Of a stretch of DNA of 64,000 bases, positions 49,166-59,132 are shown piece by piece. The stretch lies in contig JAVYIG010006391.1 in assembly GCA_035222895.1 (NCBI GenBank), forward strand, positions 54,789 to 118,788. The letters are read 5' to 3'. Below the pieces are notes generated by a model, which saw only the letters and a program-made list of their open reading frames with translations, was not told the origin of the DNA and made no database searches. The position numbers were made by a program, and so were the translations under genes. Every line of letters begins with the position of its first letter. The stretch's first letter is position 1. Origin of the DNA: Strongylocentrotus droebachiensis (lineage: Eukaryota > Echinodermata > Echinoidea > Camarodonta > Strongylocentrotidae).

Positions 49166-51892
49166 AAACATGACCCCTAAAAAACATCTTCATGATAACA
49201 CCCCAAAGAAAATCGAACAATTTAATGAAGATTGCATTAACATAAATTCGCGGATTGGGCTCTTTCAAAGCAATCGGCTTTGCTGCATAATTCGATTTCT
49301 AAATTCCTGTTTTTACTTTACATGCCTTCTTAAAAGGCAGAGGTAGAAATAAATATTCAATTTCGTTTTTTATTTATACATGCACTACTGACGTCAACAA
49401 TATGATTATAATCAATGAAATCTATTCTTTAATATAAGGGTTTTGTTGTCTACTGAAACGAAGAAAAATTGACCCTGTGACTAGCAACGCTACAGTTTTA
49501 TCAACAAAATCATGCGGTCACAAACTTTGCCTTAATTTTTAAGATGTATTAATCCGCTTGGTATAGCGACATATTTTAAGAACAGTTAGAAGAAATAGAA
49601 AAAACCTAATACTCGGGGGTACCCTCACCCCTCCCTTGCCTTTTATGATATAACAAACGACAACAATGGCAAGGCCTATGCTACCAAACTGGATGTGCGA
49701 AGAAAAAAAAAGAGACGCAAGCATTAATATACGAAGAACAAATTAACTTTCTGAAATTTTAAGCTACACGTACAGTTGTACATTTTAATGAGACGGTCGT
49801 GTAATTTTTCTCCCTATGCGATTCGTTCTAGGACGCTTGATTAAAAGGAAATGAGATAAAGGTCTACCGACATCGCAAGCAATCATTACGACGAGCCTTT
49901 CCCGTCATTCGCTCATGTCTTAAGGGTGCCAACATTACTCTTAAGGAGACACGACGTACCCATTCAAATCTCCCATCAATCTCATTTGAAAAGATTCATC
50001 CTCAGGCAACTTTAACCTCCTTCCCAGTCGTGAAAATAATAATCCCTTTAAACGCCGTCTTCTTATTTTCCATTCACCCTGGTTCAGTGACTGCTCGTGT
50101 AAGCTCTTGTAAGACATTTAAACGACATGTTTTTTGTCTTCTACTTGTTTTTGACAAAACGACGGAGACGTCTTGGCCTTATAAACATGAATCATCGTTA
50201 ACTAGATTACTTTGAAAATGTCAAATAACTTCACCCCAAGAATTAATCTTAACTTATTCTGACAAATTTGTATTATGTTCTTGCCCATTAACCTACAAGA
50301 TGAACAACTAAAGTGTATGAGAGAGGCATAAATCAAGAATAATGTACAGTTTCTCAGCACGACATGGGCATTATCATTTTCTTGAAATTGTGACGTACTA
50401 TGTGAAGTCGTTGATGTATTCAAATTTATGGATGCTTCCTTCCCAGGTGTGTATGGTGATGAAACGTTTCATTTACCTGCTATTATCCTTTGTATTGCAA
50501 TTGCCAGAACGCAAATTGCATAAAGAAGTTGGTGCTCTTCTGGGGCGAAGGTTTTTCATAAATGAAATAGATTTGTCAACTGCTATATTTTAGTATTTTT
50601 AAATGAATTAGTTATTATTGTTTCCCTGTTATATATTTTGCACCACATTATAATTTCTGTAAAGTAAAGTTTTTATTGATTAAAAAAGTATTTCCAACTC
50701 AAGCTTGGTGCATGATACATGAACAGCTTCAACTGGTACGTCACATTTTCAACAACAAAAATGGCTGCGCCCATGTCATGCTCAAAGGCATCACATCATG
50801 CCAAGAATATCTCCATTTATATATCTCTTGTACATATTCGTAAAGAATTTTGTACTAATGGCAGGAATACATCTCATTTTCAGAATACCTACACTTATTC
50901 TTTGGGGTTATATAGGTTTCCTTTAAAGTAAAAGGTCACCATGGCCTAATTTAGATTTCAATTAAGACCAAACCAAAGCAGCTCATTATTAGGTAGGTCT
51001 CTCTCCGCGATTCAGATTAATTATTTTGACATTTTCTGTTACAAGTCGCTCCATTGTTTTAATGTCTTTTCTAATTTGTGTGCATGCTATCTGTATGCAT
51101 GGTCGACATGGTTGGCATAGTTATGTATGATGATATTCAGGTGTTTGTGTTGTTTTTTAAAGAAAATAATTAGATCTTTATTAATTCTACACTTGAAGCA
51201 TAGATTTTTTAAAACTAATCTAGATACTAATTTGAAGACCAAACCATGCTTTAAGAATGCATGAAGGTAGTGGCGTTTTCATTTAAATTCGTTTTAACAT
51301 TATAATGATGTCTGATTGAAAATACTACCTCAAAGCTGAGCTAATTTAAAATATTTTGAGAAAATGTAAATCTCTACAGTCAGCTCTTGCGGGAGGTCCG
51401 CTTCCCTCGAAGGATATTAAAAATGACTAACTTCCATAAACATGAGCAAAATCAATATCTCTTACGCCTACTGTATACTGACGAATCGTCTGGCATGGGT
51501 GGATAGTTAACATTGGTTGTTTGGAATATAAACACAAACTACGCGAAACACGTTCGTTAGATTGTCATTGCCATCGATTTACGGCCCAACAGCTTGCGTT
51601 ATGCACCGCCAAGTAGGGAAGTGGGGGTATGAAGCAACCCCCACTCCCGCCTCTACCCACACACACGCACATAATTTATACAAAATCATCATTCTCCTCA
51701 TCTTATACATGTACGTAGTTTGGTTCAGATTATTTTCCTCCTTCCAAATCCTCAGTCCAAAATGGAAAGATATAACTTACACTATATTTTCAAAGGAGTT
51801 TTGGAAAGCATAAGACTTCACTGGAGAATCGTCGAATACGAGACTGCATTCATTTGGTGTTTCTGTTTTACGATGTGAAGAGGGTATAGTAG
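49166..51892. other. Flank upstream of the retrotransposon, nothing recognised
   Basis: AT-rich with short featureless frames up to the LTR start. Confidence 0.4.
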
Positions 51893-52291
51893 TGTAACGA
51901 AATCGTTATTTACATTACCTAGCCTTTAGAGGGCGTTAGTTATTGTAATTGTTTATTGTTATTGTAGATGTCGCTATGGTTACGTCGCGCACTGCGATGC
52001 GCGTACGTGGGGTTAATCTTGTGGGCAGTCTGTGTTGAGCTGCCGTAGAAGGAAGTTGTGCCTTAATTTGTTTGGAAGTTCAGATTATTAAAGTTCTTGG
52101 AAACATTACTTGATCTGTAAGTGCATATTATTTCCTGTGTTGGTAACTTAATTTAGTTAAGTGATTGTAAGCTGATCTGAGAGTGTCTGTTGCACAATAT
52201 ATTTTTGTGAGAACGTCGAGTACAGAGAAAGAGCGGGTTCTGACTGAAGAAGTGACGCTACCCAGAGAGTGAGAGACCCGTTTTCGTTACA
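51893..52291 (+). repeat. 5' LTR, 399 bp
   Basis: It starts TGTAAC and ends GTTACA, a 6-bp inverted terminal repeat, and is followed by a primer site after one base. The first 58 bp recur exactly at 59761-59818. The right boundary rests on the inverted ends and primer site, because the second LTR is cut. An ATTAAA near 52086 could be the polyadenylation word; no clear TATA box is seen. Confidence 0.85.
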
Positions 52292-52292
52292 T

Positions 52293-52310
52293 TGGTGGCT
52301 AGCGGTGGGA
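52293..52310 (+). promoter_or_regulatory. Primer binding site, tRNA-Leu-like
   Basis: The reverse complement is TCCCACCGCTAGCCACCA, ending in CCA. It matches the 3' end of tRNA-Leu of the AAG type (as I recall, CCCACCGCTGCCA plus CCA) with one extra base. Reverse transcription would start here. Confidence 0.7.
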
Positions 52311-52409
52311 TTAAAACAGACACGAGACACGGTACTCGATCAGCATACGGCAGAGCTGATTATCAAAAATAAGGTTAATCGAGCATTAGCTCGACACGGC
52401 AACTCCTCA

Positions 52410-52935
52410 CCGGCTTCAACACGGCAGCTCTATATAGCACCTCACGGCTTCAACACGGTGGTCTATAGCACCTCACCGCTTCAACACAGCGTTCTATAGC
52501 ACCTCACCGCTACAACACGGCAGTCTATAGCACCTCACTGCTTCAACACAGCGCTCTATAGCACCTCACCGCTACAACACGGCGGTCTATAGCACCTCAC
52601 TGCTACAACACGGCGGTCTATAGCACCTCACTGCTTCAACACGGTGGTCTATAGCGCCTCACCGCTACAACACAGCGTTCTATAGCACCTCACCGCTACA
52701 ACACGGCAGTCTATAGCACCTCACTGCTTCAACACAGCGCTCTATAGCACCTCACCGCTACAACACGGCGGTCTATAGCACCTCACTGCTTCAACACGGT
52801 GGTCTATAGCACCTCACCGCTACAACACAGCGTTCTATAGCACCTCACCGCTACAACACGGCAGTCTATAGCACCTCACTGCTACAACATAGGGCTGATA
52901 GCGCCTCATCGCTTCAACACATCACTCTGTGGCGC
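52410..52935 (+). repeat. 31-bp tandem array in the leader, about 16 units
   Basis: Units alternate cttcaacac and ctacaacac starts, a variable centre (ggtggt, agcgtt, ggcagt, agcgct), then ctatagcacctcac. Some two- or three-unit blocks repeat as higher-order sets. The last units decay just before gag. The array lies between the primer site and gag, where leader and packaging functions usually reside. Confidence 0.9.
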
Positions 52936-52988
52936 CTCCACACAACAACGACGCAGAAAGCATCAGTGTTTGGAAGAAACATTGTGGT

Positions 52989-54380
52989 ATGGCTTCTCAG
53001 AGACTGACTATAGAGGACGAGGTAGAAGTCCTTGCAGCAGAAGTGCAGCGAAGCGACGAAGATCTACGTCGGTCCAAGACAGAGATTCAGTCATTACTAG
53101 AACAGAATCAGCTTCTCAGACTGCAGGTAAGAAGGCTGCATATCGATCAGTCTCCTGTAAGTTTCCCTAACCAGTCCCAGAGTGGAACACCACCCACTGC
53201 TGGTAGACGGGAACATGAGTCAACGGAGACTCATGCGACCACTATGAATGATAACTTGCTGGTCAATCCCAAGGGACCTGAATCACCAATGCATGGATGC
53301 CTAGAGGATCAAACGCAAGTGAAGGTGGCACACGAGCAGACTGCAGCTGCTGAGGCGAAGGAACTTCATGCTGCACAGTGGTCTCCAAGTAAAACATCAA
53401 CAGCCGTTCGTCGGGCAGATGGGCTACGAACAGGCTTCTTACATAGGCAAGATTTGGATGCTTCAGATGTTCTTGCATCAATTCCTCACTACCAGCGACA
53501 CAGGAGCGAAGTTCCAGGGGTACGGTCACCTGTTACACTGTCTAAGCCAAATGTATCGCCCGACAAATTCGATGGGAGGACACCTTGGAGGGATTACCTC
53601 AGCCATTTTGAAGCCTGCAAGGTCGCCAATAACTGGGGTGATGACCAGGCAAAGGTTTTCCTAGCAGCAAGTCTGAGGGGATCAGCACTGAAGATCTTGG
53701 GCAGCAAGGCAGCTGACACTTCTCGGATCGCATACCAAGACCTGGTAGTTCTTCTAGAGAAGAGATTTGGCCCAGGCCAGTTGGCAGAGAACTTCCTCCT
53801 TGAACTGCGTTACAGACGCCAAGGGCCCAGAGAGACCCTCCAGGAACTGGGTCAGGCCATACGGGAGTTATCCATGTTGGCATACCCGGAACTTACTGAA
53901 GAAGCCCAGGATCGGTTGGCAAGGACACACTTTGCAGAGGCGATTGAGGACCAATCCATCAGGGAAGGGGTCTTTCGATCTAAGCCAACAACTATGGATG
54001 AAGCCATCCAGGCGGCCTTGGCAACTGATAATTTTTTCAGACTCGAGGAACAACGGTCTGGCAGGAGGCAGAAGCAGGCAAGGGCCGTTGACACTGATTC
54101 AGCAGCTACGATCAATGAAATCTGGAGAGAGCTGAAGAGAATAGATGAGAGAATCGCCAAACAGGAACGACCCATCAAGTCAGAAGAATTCAGACGGGAG
54201 AGACCCAACTCGTACAGGCGGAGAACACCAACAGCCACAGATGAATGCTACGAGTGTCATGAGAAGGGGCATTTTAGGCGTAACTGCCCTCACGCAAGAG
54301 AATACAGGAGGCCTTCGGGAAACGAGGCTCAGCCAACCCAGAGGCCCGAGGGGAGGCTGGACGGACACCAGGGCATGTAA
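52989..54380 (+). CDS. Gag polyprotein (463 aa)
   Basis: It forms the retrotransposon particle. I start at the ATG at 52989; a GTG 60 bp upstream in the same frame lies in the decaying leader repeats and is less likely. An N-terminal acidic, coiled-coil-like stretch (about residues 5-50) is followed by a polar linker and then a capsid-type Retrotrans_gag domain with PDKFDGRTPW and LEKRFGPGQLAENFLLELR. A basic region and one CCHC zinc knuckle follow, C-Y-E-C-x4-H-x4-C near 54247-54288. It ends at TAA 54378-54380, overlapping the protease frame by about 97 nt. A strong donor-like CAG|GTAAGA lies inside at 53126/53127. Confidence 0.9.
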   Translation: MASQRLTIEDEVEVLAAEVQRSDEDLRRSKTEIQSLLEQNQLLRLQVRRLHIDQSPVSFPNQSQSGTPPTAGRREHESTETHATTMNDNLLVNPKGPESPMHGCLEDQTQVKVAHEQTAAAEAKELHAAQWSPSKTSTAVRRADGLRTGFLHRQDLDASDVLASIPHYQRHRSEVPGVRSPVTLSKPNVSPDKFDGRTPWRDYLSHFEACKVANNWGDDQAKVFLAASLRGSALKILGSKAADTSRIAYQDLVVLLEKRFGPGQLAENFLLELRYRRQGPRETLQELGQAIRELSMLAYPELTEEAQDRLARTHFAEAIEDQSIREGVFRSKPTTMDEAIQAALATDNFFRLEEQRSGRRQKQARAVDTDSAATINEIWRELKRIDERIAKQERPIKSEEFRRERPNSYRRRTPTATDECYECHEKGHFRRNCPHAREYRRPSGNEAQPTQRPEGRLDGHQGM

Positions 54381-54571
54381 CTGACACACCTCCATCTCCT
54401 CGAGAATATCCTTCAAGGAATTACATATCTGATAAAGCACGACGTGGTCTTTTTGTTGAAGTGGAGATAAGGGGAATCAAAGCAAGGTTGTTGGTAGATT
54501 CAGGTGCCACCGATACCATTTATCTTCATCCGTGTACTATCGGATACATTCAACTAATAGGCCAGACTTGA
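54284..54571 (+). pseudogene. Protease region in the -1 frame, broken
   Basis: This frame overlaps the end of gag and carries the aspartic protease active site LLVDSGAT (Asp codon at 54497). It stops at TGA 54569-54571. The matching C-terminal half with the GLLGLDF flap/core motif continues in another frame, open from 54460. The frame changes by one base between about 54515 and 54568, and no slippery heptamer is visible there. I read it as a small deletion (or assembly error) that separates protease from pol. Confidence 0.75.
54317..54323 (+). promoter_or_regulatory. Programmed -1 frameshift site GGGAAAC
   Basis: The heptamer lies in register with gag codons (g gga aac) inside the gag/protease overlap and would move ribosomes into the frame with DSGA. 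After 5-6 bases, cagcc (54330-54334) can pair with ggctg (54355-54359) around a GC-rich loop, a plausible stimulatory stem. Confidence 0.75.
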
Positions 54572-57500
54572 CAGAAGTGGGAGTTCGCAATGCAGATGGC
54601 AGTAGCATGGAAACGCTAGGTAGTGCATGGTTGGAGCTTGGTGTAGGAACATGCATCTTTCCACTAGAGGTAGTCTTCGGCAATACCGACCAGGTAGACG
54701 GGCTACTTGGGCTGGACTTCATGGAACCAAATGGGTGTATTATCGATCTGAAGACAAAGGAACTGCGGCTCAAGGGAGAGAGAATCAAATGTACGGATGC
54801 ACGAGGAGTTTCATTTAGCTCCAGAGTATTGATAGGGGCAACTACAAGGGTGCCACCAGGTCATGAGGTTATTGTTCCAGGCTACACGACAGGGCTGCAA
54901 GATGGGACAGGTCTAGGTCTCATTGAACCTGCGGAGAGTAGCGAGCTCCTGAACAAAGGCATCATCGTTGCACGGGTAGTTGTAGAAAGGACGGAAACAA
55001 CCCTCCCTGTTCGAGTCTTCAACCCAGGAAAGAAGGCATGCGTAATTCGCAGAGGTACACTTGCCGGCCATCTAACACCCATCAGCGGGGAGGACATTGA
55101 AGAAATTCCAGGCCAACCTTTACCAACAACCGATAATCATACAGTCCCAGACCATCTCGTAGATCTCTTTGAAAGAAGCAAGAGAGGGATAGACAAGGTC
55201 TTCCATGACAGAATTGCCAAGCTACTGTGCGAGAACCAAGACATTTTCGCAATTTCGGACTCAGACATTGGAAAGACTGGCCTTGTCAAACATCACATCA
55301 ACACAGGGGATAGTCTTCCAATCAGACAAAGGCCCCGTAGGTTTCCACCCAAGGAGCAGGAAGAGATTGATCGTCAAATCCAAGACATGCTTGAACATGA
55401 CAGAATAGAGCCCTCAGACAGCCCTTGGTCATCCAATGTTGTTCTCGTAAAGAAAAAAGACGGGTCAAAAAGGTTTTGCGTGGATTATCGTCGTCTGAAT
55501 CACTTGACAATCAAGGACAGCTACCCAATACCTCGCATTGATGATTCGCTGGACGCACTTGGAGGTGCAAAATGGTTTTCTACTTTGGACCTGGCCTCAG
55601 GATATTGGCAGGTCGAGCTAGATGAAGAAGCCAAAAAGAAATCAGCTTTCGTTGTTCGAGGAGGGCTATACAGCTGGAAAGTGATGCCCTTCGGGCTATG
55701 CAACGCCCCATCCACCTTTGAGAGGCTGATGGAGCAGGTCCTGTCCGGACTGCATTGGGAAGTACTCTTGGTTTACTTGGACGATGTCATTGTATTCGCC
55801 AAAACAATCGACGAAGAACTGACTAGACTGGGGATGGTCTTCCAACGTCTTCGGAAAGCAGGATTGAAGCTCAAAGCAAAGAAATGTCACCTATTTCGGG
55901 AGAGTGTCTTGTATCTGGGACATGTAGTGTCCAGGGAAGGAGTGTCCACAGACCCAGAAAAGATAAGAGCTGTCAAGGAGTGGCCAACCCCTACTAGTGT
56001 AAAGGACGTCCAGAGTTTCTTAGGACTGGCCTCGTACTATAGGAGGTTTATTGAAGGATTTGCCAATATCGCCCGGCCACTACATCGGCTAACCGAGAAA
56101 GCCCACACCTTCGTATGGACTGAGGAATGTGAAGATGCCTTCCAGGAACTCAAGAAGCGGCTGTACCAATCGCCTATCTTAGCATACCCAGACCCAGAAC
56201 AGGATTATATCCTGGATACGGATGCTAGTAATGAGGGGATAGGGGCTGTCCTATCTCAAGTGGTAGATGGAAAGGAACGAGTCATATCATATGCTAGCAG
56301 AGCTCTGAACAAAGCAGAGAAGAACTATTGCGTTACCAGAAAGGAGTTGCTCGCCGTCGTAGAATTTTTGAAGAAATTCCGACAGTACTTGTATGGGCAG
56401 AAGACTACGGTCAGGACGGACCACGGAGCATTGCGATGGCTTCTGAATTTCAAAGATCCGCAAGGGCAGATGGCCCGCTGGCTTCAAGTGATAGCTGAGT
56501 ATGATATCGAAATCATACACCGAGCTGGTCGCTCGCATGCCAATGCAGATAGTTTGTCAAGACGGCCTTGTCCCCAGTGTAAACGGGATGTTGAGGAGTC
56601 TGCAGGCTTCGAAGTCCAAGCAGGACCTGGAAATGGCCGTGCAGAGGTAAATGCGGTTACCCTAGCACCAAGTATCACCAATGCACACCTGAACCAAGAA
56701 CAAACTGAAGATTCATCAATCAAGTGGATCTTGAACGGCAAACAACAATCAAAAGACAGGCCTGAATGGTCTTCAATGGCATCAAAGTCTAGTGTCGAAA
56801 AGTCTTACTGGAGAATGTGGGATCAACTAGCTGTCAAGCAAGGAGTTCTTCACCGAAAGTGGGAATGTGATCAAGGTCAGAAGATCACTTGGCATGTTGT
56901 CCTCCCAACCAAACTTCGGTCAGAAGTCGTGAAAGAGTTGCATGGTGGGAAGTCCAGCGGACATCTAGGGATGAACAAAACCATAGCCAAAGTTCGCATG
57001 AGATTCTACTGGTACGGAATGGATGCAGACATACGGTCCGTAGTTCGACAATGCAACGTCTGTGCCTCCAAGAAGTCACCAGCTAAGAAACGGAGGGCCC
57101 CCTTGCAACAAGATACGGTAGGAATGCCGATGGAGCGTGTCGCCATGGACGTAGTTGGACCGCTACCCGAGACGGAGAGAGGGAACAAGTACATTCTGGT
57201 TGTAGGGGACTATTTTAGCAAGTGGATGGAGGCCTACCCAATACCAGATCAAACCGCTGTAACGGTTGCAGACAAGTTTGTAAACGAGTTTGTTTGTAGG
57301 TTTGGTGTTCCTGAAGTATTGCATTCGGATCAGGGCCGGAATTTCGAGTCTCGCGTCTTTAAGGAAATGTGCGGCATCCTTGGCATTCACAAGACACGCA
57401 CCACCCCATACAACCCAAAGTCCGATGGACTCATTGAACGGTTTAATGGCACTCTGCTCAACATGATCTCAATGATGATTGAACCCCATAAGCGACAACG

Positions 57501-58203
57501 AGATTGGGACGAGAAGTTGGCGATCGCAGTGTTTGCCTACCGTAGTGCTCCCCAAGACTCCACAAGGGAGACACCTAATATGCTGATGTTAGGGCGGGAA
57601 GTGCATTTGCCAATAGACCTGACCACAGAGGCTCTAGAGGACCCCGAGGAGCATGATATTGAGACAGACTACGCATACACCTTGAGGCAACGCATGCGGG
57701 AAGCTCACGAAAGGGCCCGTAAGAACTGCACTGAAAGTGCTAGGCGGCAGAAAAAGGATTATGACTCCAAGGCAGGGGGTAGTCCTTTGGCAGTGGGCGA
57801 CTTTGTGTGGCTCTACAACAAGGCAAAGACCAAAGGCTTGTCCCCGAAGCTCCAGAGGAGGTGGGAGGGCCCTTACTTGTTAATTCGGCAATTGTCAGAT
57901 GTTACTTGCCGAATACAGGCGAAGAGAAATGGAAAGATGAAGGTGGTCCATGTTGACAGGTTGAAGCCGTACAAGGGGGAACCTCTTCAATCCTGGTTAG
58001 AAGCAAGTGAAAGCAGGGACGCTCACGGAAATGAGCAGGAGGCTCCTAGCCAACTGACACAGCATATGGACATCGAGGACTTGAACAGGGAAGATTCCCA
58101 GCCTGTCACACCCCCTGTTCCGGCACCACGAAAAGTTCCGGTCCCACCCCCTAGAAGAAATCCGTCAAGGAAAAGAAACGAGCCTATCCGCTACAGTTAT
58201 TAA
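54532..58203 (+). CDS. Pol: protease C-terminus, reverse transcriptase, RNase H, integrase
   Basis: An unbroken 1223-codon stretch, counted from the first alternative start after the lesion; the frame itself opens at 54460 and the protein is normally made as a Gag fusion. Residue positions are approximate. GLLGLDFM (57-64) is the protease C-terminal motif. RT runs from about 250, with the catalytic YLDD at 415-418. RNase H starts near 560 (DTDASNEG) and includes RTDHGALRWL. The integrase HHCC finger starts at His804; the DD35E core has Asp873, Asp933 and Glu969. The GPY/F module has WEGPYLL at 1111, followed by a proline-rich tail. All catalytic residues of RT and integrase that I can place are intact. 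Confidence 0.95.
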   Translation: MYYRIHSTNRPDLTEVGVRNADGSSMETLGSAWLELGVGTCIFPLEVVFGNTDQVDGLLGLDFMEPNGCIIDLKTKELRLKGERIKCTDARGVSFSSRVLIGATTRVPPGHEVIVPGYTTGLQDGTGLGLIEPAESSELLNKGIIVARVVVERTETTLPVRVFNPGKKACVIRRGTLAGHLTPISGEDIEEIPGQPLPTTDNHTVPDHLVDLFERSKRGIDKVFHDRIAKLLCENQDIFAISDSDIGKTGLVKHHINTGDSLPIRQRPRRFPPKEQEEIDRQIQDMLEHDRIEPSDSPWSSNVVLVKKKDGSKRFCVDYRRLNHLTIKDSYPIPRIDDSLDALGGAKWFSTLDLASGYWQVELDEEAKKKSAFVVRGGLYSWKVMPFGLCNAPSTFERLMEQVLSGLHWEVLLVYLDDVIVFAKTIDEELTRLGMVFQRLRKAGLKLKAKKCHLFRESVLYLGHVVSREGVSTDPEKIRAVKEWPTPTSVKDVQSFLGLASYYRRFIEGFANIARPLHRLTEKAHTFVWTEECEDAFQELKKRLYQSPILAYPDPEQDYILDTDASNEGIGAVLSQVVDGKERVISYASRALNKAEKNYCVTRKELLAVVEFLKKFRQYLYGQKTTVRTDHGALRWLLNFKDPQGQMARWLQVIAEYDIEIIHRAGRSHANADSLSRRPCPQCKRDVEESAGFEVQAGPGNGRAEVNAVTLAPSITNAHLNQEQTEDSSIKWILNGKQQSKDRPEWSSMASKSSVEKSYWRMWDQLAVKQGVLHRKWECDQGQKITWHVVLPTKLRSEVVKELHGGKSSGHLGMNKTIAKVRMRFYWYGMDADIRSVVRQCNVCASKKSPAKKRRAPLQQDTVGMPMERVAMDVVGPLPETERGNKYILVVGDYFSKWMEAYPIPDQTAVTVADKFVNEFVCRFGVPEVLHSDQGRNFESRVFKEMCGILGIHKTRTTPYNPKSDGLIERFNGTLLNMISMMIEPHKRQRDWDEKLAIAVFAYRSAPQDSTRETPNMLMLGREVHLPIDLTTEALEDPEEHDIETDYAYTLRQRMREAHERARKNCTESARRQKKDYDSKAGGSPLAVGDFVWLYNKAKTKGLSPKLQRRWEGPYLLIRQLSDVTCRIQAKRNGKMKVVHVDRLKPYKGEPLQSWLEASESRDAHGNEQEAPSQLTQHMDIEDLNREDSQPVTPPVPAPRKVPVPPPRRNPSRKRNEPIRYSY

Positions 58204-58305
58204 TTAGATAGTTAACCCATTGCAACTATATTATCTGTGATGAATGATAATCCAGATGATCTCGATTTTGTGTTAACCTGATGTCCTCTGTGTCGATTCT
58301 CTTAC

Positions 58306-58307
58306 AG
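58306..58307 (+). promoter_or_regulatory. Splice acceptor-like site before ORF3
   Basis: The sequence tgtgtcgattctcttacag ends at 58307, ten bases before the ORF3 ATG, with a branch-like ttaac near 58274. This is how env is fed by a spliced RNA in retroviruses and env-bearing gypsy elements. Function here is inference. Confidence 0.55.
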
Positions 58308-58316
58308 TAAACCAGT

Positions 58317-59132
58317 ATGCGACATTCCAGGGGGAACGTAAAGTGCTATTCTTGCGGTCATTACTTCTCCCACAAGAGAAGTTTGGAGAGACACTTTCAA
58401 GAGAGACATCGAAGAAGGGAGGAACACAAATGCAGAGGGTGCGACAAGTCTTTTTTTAGGAAGGACAACCTGACGAGGCACGTACAGAGTCGACACGAGG
58501 GGAAGACAACAGAAGACAAGCGGCAAGACGCGCCTGTGGTAACCCCTGTAGCAGCAGGTGAGCTGAGTATTCATGCTTCGAAGGAAACACTCTCTTCAGA
58601 GAACGGGAATGCATCGAGGCCGACCGGTAAAGATCTCAGCATGCTGTTAAAGGAGAGGGAAAGTGAGACCTCGTCGGTATCGTCAGAGTCAGAAGCTGAG
58701 GTGGAGGACTGCCCAACCCCAACGTTTCGGAAGATCCAGATGGGAAGGCCAATGCAGGGGTTGGATCTGCGACGCACTCTTCCGGGCACCCCTCTGCAGG
58801 TAGAAGAGAGGTCTTCCTCAACACAGTTCTCGGGGGGCAAGAAGCTCTTTCAGGAGGAAAAGGTACGAGAGTACAGCGTGGTTTTCCTGCATGGGTGTGA
58901 GAAGGAAAGTTCGCCGGCGCCTACAAAGTTGCATCACCTCGCATCGGATCAGTCGCTAGGTTCTCCGATGTCCGTACAGGAGCTGGAAAGGGCCCTGGTC
59001 GGCCGGGTTAACAGCATTACTGAAGTCACCACAAGACGATCTTTTTGTGACGGGATTCTGGTAGTGGAGGAAGAGATCAGGACCAATTACAGTATTAACT
59101 TGAAGGCTGGAGCAATCTTACCAGAAGTTTAA
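58317..59132 (+). CDS. ORF3: tandem C2H2 zinc-finger protein in the retrotransposon (271 aa)
   Basis: It lies 113 bp after pol in the same orientation, inside the element. Near the N-terminus are two fingers of the form C-x2-C-x12-H-x4-H: CYSCGHYFSHKRSLERHF... and CRGCDKSFFRKDNLTRHV..., joined by a basic linker (RHRRREEHK). The remainder is a serine- and glutamate-rich, probably disordered tail with an SSVSSESEAEVED patch. There is no signal peptide or membrane span, so it is not an envelope protein. Likely a nucleic-acid-binding accessory protein, perhaps acquired from a host zinc-finger gene; its role is unknown. The frame is open and shows no damage. Confidence 0.85.
   Translation: MRHSRGNVKCYSCGHYFSHKRSLERHFQERHRRREEHKCRGCDKSFFRKDNLTRHVQSRHEGKTTEDKRQDAPVVTPVAAGELSIHASKETLSSENGNASRPTGKDLSMLLKERESETSSVSSESEAEVEDCPTPTFRKIQMGRPMQGLDLRRTLPGTPLQVEERSSSTQFSGGKKLFQEEKVREYSVVFLHGCEKESSPAPTKLHHLASDQSLGSPMSVQELERALVGRVNSITEVTTRRSFCDGILVVEEEIRTNYSINLKAGAILPEV

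Noticed and set aside
52410..52935. CRISPR-like array
   Set aside because: Units are contiguous 31-bp repeats without unique spacers, inside a eukaryotic retroelement.
52929..52988. Gag start at the upstream GTG
   Set aside because: It lies in decayed leader repeats; the first ATG in frame (52989) gives a normal Gag start.
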